9,515 nucleotides of DNA from an uncultured Acidimicrobiia bacterium (lineage in GTDB: Bacteria > Actinomycetota > Acidimicrobiia > Spongiisociales > Spongiisociaceae). Every line of letters begins with the position of its first letter. Within the stretch, counting starts at the first letter, position 1. Below the pieces are notes generated by a model. It was given only the letters and a program-made list of their open reading frames with translations, made no database searches and was not told the DNA's origin. Position numbers and translations under genes: made by a program. This document shows positions 6,267 through 9,515 of the stretch, one piece after another. The stretch lies in NCBI GenBank assembly GCA_937900165.1, contig CALCCX010000240.1, positions 1 through 9,515 on the forward strand. The letters are read 5' to 3'.

Positions 6267-7406
6267 ATGCAACTCTTGCTGCTCAACGGACCGAACCTCA
6301 ATCTGCTCGGAACAAGGCAGCCGGAAATCTACGGTTCAACAAGTCTGGCCGATGTCGAGAGCCTTGCAGCCAGCCACGCTGAGCGCCTCGGAGCAACGTT
6401 GGTTGCATTCCAATCCAATCACGAAGGCGCGCTCATCGATCGAATCCATGAGGCGCGTGGCAATGCGGACGGCATCTTGTTCAACCCTGGAGCATTCACC
6501 CATACTTCGTACGCCCTGCGCGATGCCATCGAGGCAGTCGAGATCCCGACTGTCGAGGTCCACATCTCGAATATCAAGGCTCGCGAGCCTTGGCGAGCGA
6601 AGTCGAGGGTCGCCCCCGCAACCGTCATGCAGATATTCGGACGCGGGGTGCGCGGGTACACGGACGCGATCAACCATCTCATCTCTCGGACAGTCATGCC
6701 GTTCAGGACGCTGGCCTACGGCGTCGAGCCAGCTCAGATCGGTGACCTGCGAGTCCCAGGTGGCGACGGGCCCTTCCCGACGGTTGTTCTCTTCCACGGC
6801 GGCTTCTGGCGACAGATCTGGGCGAGAGACCTCATGGATCGCCTGGCCGTCGATCTCACCCTGCGCGGATACGCAACTTGGAACGTCGAATTCAGACGAA
6901 TACCCCCCATCGGCGGCTGGAGGGCCACTGTTGCCGATGCAGCCACAGCTCTGGATTTCGTCGCCGAAATCTCGGCGGATTTCCCTTTGGACCTCGCCAA
7001 CGTGCAAACCATCGGCCATTCGGCCGGGGCCCAGCTGGGTACATGGGCGGTCGCCAAGGCCGAATTGGTTCGAGTGAGCCGCGTTGTCTCGCTGGCCGGA
7101 GTGCTGGACTTGAAGGCCTGCCTGACTGATGACGAAGACAATGGCGTCCGACAATTCCTCGGTCGTGAGGTCGATACCCATCTCGAAACCGTCTCCCCGA
7201 TCGCACACCTGCCACTCGCGGTCCCCCAGCTAATCGTGCACGGTACCCAGGACGACGCAGTCCCTCGAGACATCTCGGTTCGCTACGCGGCGGAGTCCTC
7301 CGAGGCGGGCGACTCGGTCGAGACGCTGTGGCTGGAAGGGGTTGACCACATGGATGTGATAGACCCAAAATCGCCTGCCTGGTCCCAGATCGCCGAGGCC
7401 CTCTGA
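6267..7406 (+). CDS. Fused type II 3-dehydroquinate dehydratase / alpha-beta hydrolase
   Basis: A single uninterrupted frame codes 379 residues with two enzyme parts. Residues 1-141 are a full-length AroQ (the family is usually about 145 residues), which removes water from 3-dehydroquinate in the shikimate pathway. Seen here: LNGPNLNLLG at 6-15, Arg17, catalytic Tyr22, FNPGAFTHTS at 72-81 with Asn73 and His79, Glu97 and His99 in VEVHISN, and Arg106/Arg110. Residues about 145-379 are an alpha/beta hydrolase: oxyanion-hole motif HGGFW at 177-181, nucleophile Ser252 in GHSAG, probable acid Asp330 (or Asp329) in HGTQDD, and His361 in GVDHMD. The HGGxW motif is shared with kynurenine formamidases and small esterases; the substrate is unknown. 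There is almost no linker, and an internal ATG (residue 144, at 6696) stands just where a separate hydrolase would start but lacks a clear ribosome-binding site. The fusion could therefore be recent or a lost stop codon. Start ATG 6267 fits the AroQ N-terminus exactly. The aroQ symbol would apply only to the first half. Confidence 0.92.
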   Translation: MQLLLLNGPNLNLLGTRQPEIYGSTSLADVESLAASHAERLGATLVAFQSNHEGALIDRIHEARGNADGILFNPGAFTHTSYALRDAIEAVEIPTVEVHISNIKAREPWRAKSRVAPATVMQIFGRGVRGYTDAINHLISRTVMPFRTLAYGVEPAQIGDLRVPGGDGPFPTVVLFHGGFWRQIWARDLMDRLAVDLTLRGYATWNVEFRRIPPIGGWRATVADAATALDFVAEISADFPLDLANVQTIGHSAGAQLGTWAVAKAELVRVSRVVSLAGVLDLKACLTDDEDNGVRQFLGREVDTHLETVSPIAHLPLAVPQLIVHGTQDDAVPRDISVRYAAESSEAGDSVETLWLEGVDHMDVIDPKSPAWSQIAEAL

Positions 7407-7439
7407 CCCCGACAACCTCGCGCAGGTAGAGTACGTCGA

Positions 7440-7826
7440 GTGATAGACGTCGCCCTGGCAGCCAAATTGCGGGATGCGGGCCTCGAATGGACGCCCACGG
7501 TGCACGATCGTTTTGCGATCCCCGCACACGACCTCGACGATCGCGTGTTCTCGCTCAACGACATGTCGACAGAGATCCGGCGCTTCGGGGACCAGTCGGC
7601 CATCATGTTCAACGGAGCGGTCGAGTGGTCACTCGATTGGATCATGCGTGAAAAGGTGGTGTGGCTGCCAACCGAATCACAGCTCCGCGAGCTGCTCGGT
7701 GATCGGTTCGACAGTCTCAATCGCACTGGCACAGGATTCACCTGCCGGACAAGGTCAGACCCACACGGATTCACCGGAGACACCGCCTCGCAAGCCTACG
7801 CCTTGGCCCTCCTCGCCACCCTCTGA
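7440..7826 (+). CDS. Conserved actinobacterial protein of unknown function (often labelled CpaE-like)
   Basis: This is a 128-residue soluble protein starting at GTG 7440, 33 bases after the dehydroquinase fusion and probably co-transcribed with it. The order of blocks (IDVALAAKLRDAGLEW, a segment with RFAIP and DLDDRVFSLNDMSTEI, FNGAVEWSLD, VVWLPTESQLRELLGDRF, and a C-terminal AYALALLATL) matches a small actinobacterial family that I recall being labelled 'pilus assembly protein CpaE' in databases. Nothing here supports that name: CpaE is a much longer ATPase-like protein and no Walker motif is present. There is no signal peptide or membrane helix. Leu/Trp-rich strands suggest a small alpha/beta fold. 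An AGGTAGAG stretch (about 7424-7431) is the only ribosome-binding candidate. Function unknown. Confidence 0.8.
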   Translation: MIDVALAAKLRDAGLEWTPTVHDRFAIPAHDLDDRVFSLNDMSTEIRRFGDQSAIMFNGAVEWSLDWIMREKVVWLPTESQLRELLGDRFDSLNRTGTGFTCRTRSDPHGFTGDTASQAYALALLATL

Positions 7827-7835
7827 CACCGTGAT

Positions 7836-7967
7836 TGGACTCGTTCCTTAGGCTCTAGTGTGGATATATCCGCACTAGAGCCGAAAGTTCGGCGCACGAT
7901 CCGCCGAGGCGTCAACTTTCGGCAGGAATGCGGATATATCCGTAGCCGAGCCTAAGGAACGAGTCCA
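7836..7967. repeat. 132-bp nested imperfect palindrome with 20-bp perfect terminal inverted repeats
   Basis: The left end TGGACTCGTTCCTTAGGCTC (7836-7855) is the exact reverse complement of 7948-7967. On the same symmetry axis (between 7901 and 7902) lie two more matching pairs: GGATATATCC at 7862-7871 and 7932-7941, itself a palindrome, and CCGAAAGTT (7881-7889) with AACTTTCGG (7914-7922). The spacer blocks between them do not pair well. It fills most of the 174-base convergent gap between the 7826 and 8001 gene ends. No target-site duplication is seen. A non-coding miniature inverted-repeat element or an elaborate bidirectional terminator/cruciform are the main options. Confidence 0.9.
7851..7882. 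repeat. Local 32-base hairpin within the left arm of the palindrome
   Basis: GGCTCTAGTG (7851-7860) pairs with CACTAGAGCC (7873-7882) around GGATATATCC, with only the T7861/G7872 wobble unmatched. The right arm keeps only the core CGGATATATCCG (7931-7942), so the two arms differ in local folding. In RNA this would be a strong stem, but no T-run follows it in either direction. Confidence 0.8.
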
Positions 7968-8000
7968 CGCCTGATTGTGTCCATGTGCCCAAAGGTAGCG

Positions 8001-9515
8001 CTAGCGAAAGTTCCTGCTGACCAGGGGTTCGGTTTCTATGGGGGTAAATGAACGGGCGACCAGGTTGGTGACCCCGTCGCGGTATTCGAGGGTGCCTTCG
8101 ATTATCAGCCCTGGGTTGCGGCGAGCGACCTTCTTGTTGGCCTCCCAGACGTCAGGTAGCACAACCACGTTGAGCAGACCGGTCTCGTCCTCGAGGTTGA
8201 AAAAGATCACTCCCCTGGCCGTGCTCGGTCGCTGCCGATGGGTGACCACCCCGGCCACCCGAGCGGGCCGGCCGTTGCGTTTCAGCTCCAGCGCCTCCAT
8301 GACCCGCATGCAGCCATGCGCATCGAGGCGAGGCCGGATGAATTCGATCGGATGGCGAACCGAGATCCCGGTCGCCCACAACGACGCCTGATGATGTTCC
8401 TGTTCCCCCATCTTTGGCAGTGCGTCTGGGGGGTCGAGTCCGGGTGACAAGGGAAGCCGACCTGGCCCGATCTCGGCAAGGGCCCCGGCTGCCCACATCC
8501 CGTCTCGGGGCCCGAGCCCGAGCGAAAACAGCGCCCCGGCCGCGGCCAGACCCTCGAGAGCGTCAACTGGCAATCCGGTGCGGTTGGCCAGGTCGGCGGG
8601 GTCACGAAACTCTCCTCCGATCTGGCGGGCCACCTCGACCCTGGTGACCTCCGCATCGCCCAGGTTGCGGACATAGCGGAGACCGAGTCGAACGGCCACC
8701 GCAGGCCTCACCGGGTCCTCGATCGCACCCCTTCCTCTCCGCCAACGCATCGCGTAGTAGGAGACGACATCATCGGGATCGGCATTATGGAATTCGATCG
8801 TGCAGTCGTATTCGGAGACGTTTACGTCTGGGTCGAGCACCACCACCCCGTGGCGGGCGGAATCCTGCACGAGCGAATTAGGACTGTAGAAACCCATCGG
8901 TTGGGCGTTCAGCAGTCCGGCCAGGAACTCGGCGGGCCAGTGATATTTGAGCCAGGCCGACATGTAGACGATGTACGCGAACGACACCGAATGGCTCTCG
9001 GGGAACCCGAAACTGGCGAAACCCTGAAGCTTTTCCCAGATCTCATCCGCGGTCCCGCCGATGATGCCGTTGCCTGCCATGCCGTCGTAGACCTCTTGGC
9101 GAAGTTTGTCCATCTCCTCGTCGGAACGCTTGTGGGTCATCGCGGCCCGCAGCCGATCCGACTGGCCTCCGTCAAAGCCGGCGCAGCACCTCGCCAACTC
9201 CATGAGTTGTTCTTGAAAGATCGGGACGCCGAGGGTCTTGGCCAGGATTGGCTCGGCCAGCGGATGCGGATAGCGGATCTCCTCTTCACCGTTGCGCCGC
9301 CGCAGGTATGGGTGAACAGAGCCGCCCTGGATCGGGCCTGGCCTGATCAGCGCCACCTCAACGGCGAGGTCGTAGAAGGTCTTGGGTTTCATCTTGGGCA
9401 GCGTGGCCATCTGGGCCCTCGACTCGACCTGAAACAACCCGACCGTGTCCGCCTTGGTCATCATCTCGTAGACGGCCGGTTCCTGGGCAATGGTCGCCAG
9501 GTCGATATCGATGCC
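8001..9515 (-). CDS. dnaE2: Error-prone DNA polymerase DnaE2 (ImuC), 5' part outside the window
   Basis: The C-terminal 504 residues of a C-family polymerase are visible; the family is about 1,050-1,100 residues long, so roughly half is missing and the frame is open at the right edge. DnaE2 carries out mutagenic translesion synthesis in the SOS response, usually with ImuA and ImuB. Visible are the palm/fingers region with TVGLFQVESRAQM and ALIRPGPIQGG, then PIFQEQLMELA and the FGFPESHSVSFAYIVYMSAWLKYHWPAEFLAGLLNAQPMGFYSP block. The 'QPMGFYSP' form is typical of DnaE2 rather than DnaE1. A helix-hairpin-helix region follows at about 277-330 of the visible part, and an OB-fold at about 417-487 (VAGVVTHRQRPSTARGVIFFNLEDETG). 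The end at SRNFR fits DnaE2, which lacks the long C-terminal tau-binding tail of DnaE1. The catalytic Asp triad lies upstream of the window. The gene ends by TAG at 8003-8001, 34 bases from the palindrome. Any LexA box would lie outside the window. Confidence 0.95.
   Translation of the reverse strand, partial: GIDIDLATIAQEPAVYEMMTKADTVGLFQVESRAQMATLPKMKPKTFYDLAVEVALIRPGPIQGGSVHPYLRRRNGEEEIRYPHPLAEPILAKTLGVPIFQEQLMELARCCAGFDGGQSDRLRAAMTHKRSDEEMDKLRQEVYDGMAGNGIIGGTADEIWEKLQGFASFGFPESHSVSFAYIVYMSAWLKYHWPAEFLAGLLNAQPMGFYSPNSLVQDSARHGVVVLDPDVNVSEYDCTIEFHNADPDDVVSYYAMRWRRGRGAIEDPVRPAVAVRLGLRYVRNLGDAEVTRVEVARQIGGEFRDPADLANRTGLPVDALEGLAAAGALFSLGLGPRDGMWAAGALAEIGPGRLPLSPGLDPPDALPKMGEQEHHQASLWATGISVRHPIEFIRPRLDAHGCMRVMEALELKRNGRPARVAGVVTHRQRPSTARGVIFFNLEDETGLLNVVVLPDVWEANKKVARRNPGLIIEGTLEYRDGVTNLVARSFTPIETEPLVSRNFR

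Noticed and set aside
6336..7208. Long minus-strand frame (290 codons) opposite the dehydroquinase fusion
   Set aside because: Mirror frame of a high-GC gene whose sense product has complete catalytic motifs.
7836..7967. CRISPR-like or attC-like interpretation of the palindrome
   Set aside because: There are no direct repeats with spacers, no integrase, and no characteristic attC core sites; only inverted symmetry is seen.

Overview
The window looks like a contig end from a GC-rich actinobacterium, most plausibly an uncultured member of the Acidimicrobiia. This rests on codon usage, the protein styles (an ECF sigma factor paired with an Ig-domain membrane protein, an actinobacterial ~128-aa 'CpaE-labelled' family, a DnaE2 polymerase) and the absence of any plasmid or phage hallmark. 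The lineage is an inference; no rRNA or other marker gene is present.

Layout. Positions 1-127 are not genomic: a T-rich noise tract followed by the Illumina P5/universal adapter. Genomic sequence starts at about 128, inside or just before a universal-stress-protein-like gene (+, to 703). A small unrecognised CxxC protein follows (829-1242, +). A four-gene minus-strand block comes next, listed in transcription order: ECF sigma factor (5915-5373), its ATGA-overlapping membrane partner with two Ig-like modules (5376-4390), a secreted lipoprotein (4105-3272) and an ABC exporter half-transporter with fused permease and ATPase (about 3173-1284). Divergent from the sigma gene is a plus-strand pair: a fused type II dehydroquinase/alpha-beta hydrolase (6267-7406) and a small conserved actinobacterial protein (7440-7826). 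The error-prone polymerase gene dnaE2/imuC enters from the right edge on the minus strand (9515-8001, 5' end missing). The convergent gap between it and 7826 is filled by an unusual 132-bp imperfect palindrome.

How the parts may work together. The sigma factor and membrane protein form a typical cell-envelope signalling pair: the sigma factor is presumably held by the short cytoplasmic tail and released on an external cue. The lipoprotein and exporter lie downstream on the same strand, but a 284-bp gap separates the lipoprotein from the sigma pair, so co-transcription is uncertain. The dehydroquinase half belongs to the shikimate pathway. DnaE2 belongs to SOS-type mutagenic repair; its usual partners ImuA/ImuB would lie outside the window if present.

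Most noteworthy: (1) adapter contamination that creates a false N-terminus; (2) the AroQ-hydrolase fusion; (3) the nested 132-bp palindrome at 7836-7967; (4) the ABC exporter, whose natural start appears to be AUC behind a good ribosome-binding site; (5) a sigma-factor partner with duplicated Ig-like modules and no cysteine. No CRISPR array, tRNA, rRNA, transposase or clearly new multi-gene system was seen.
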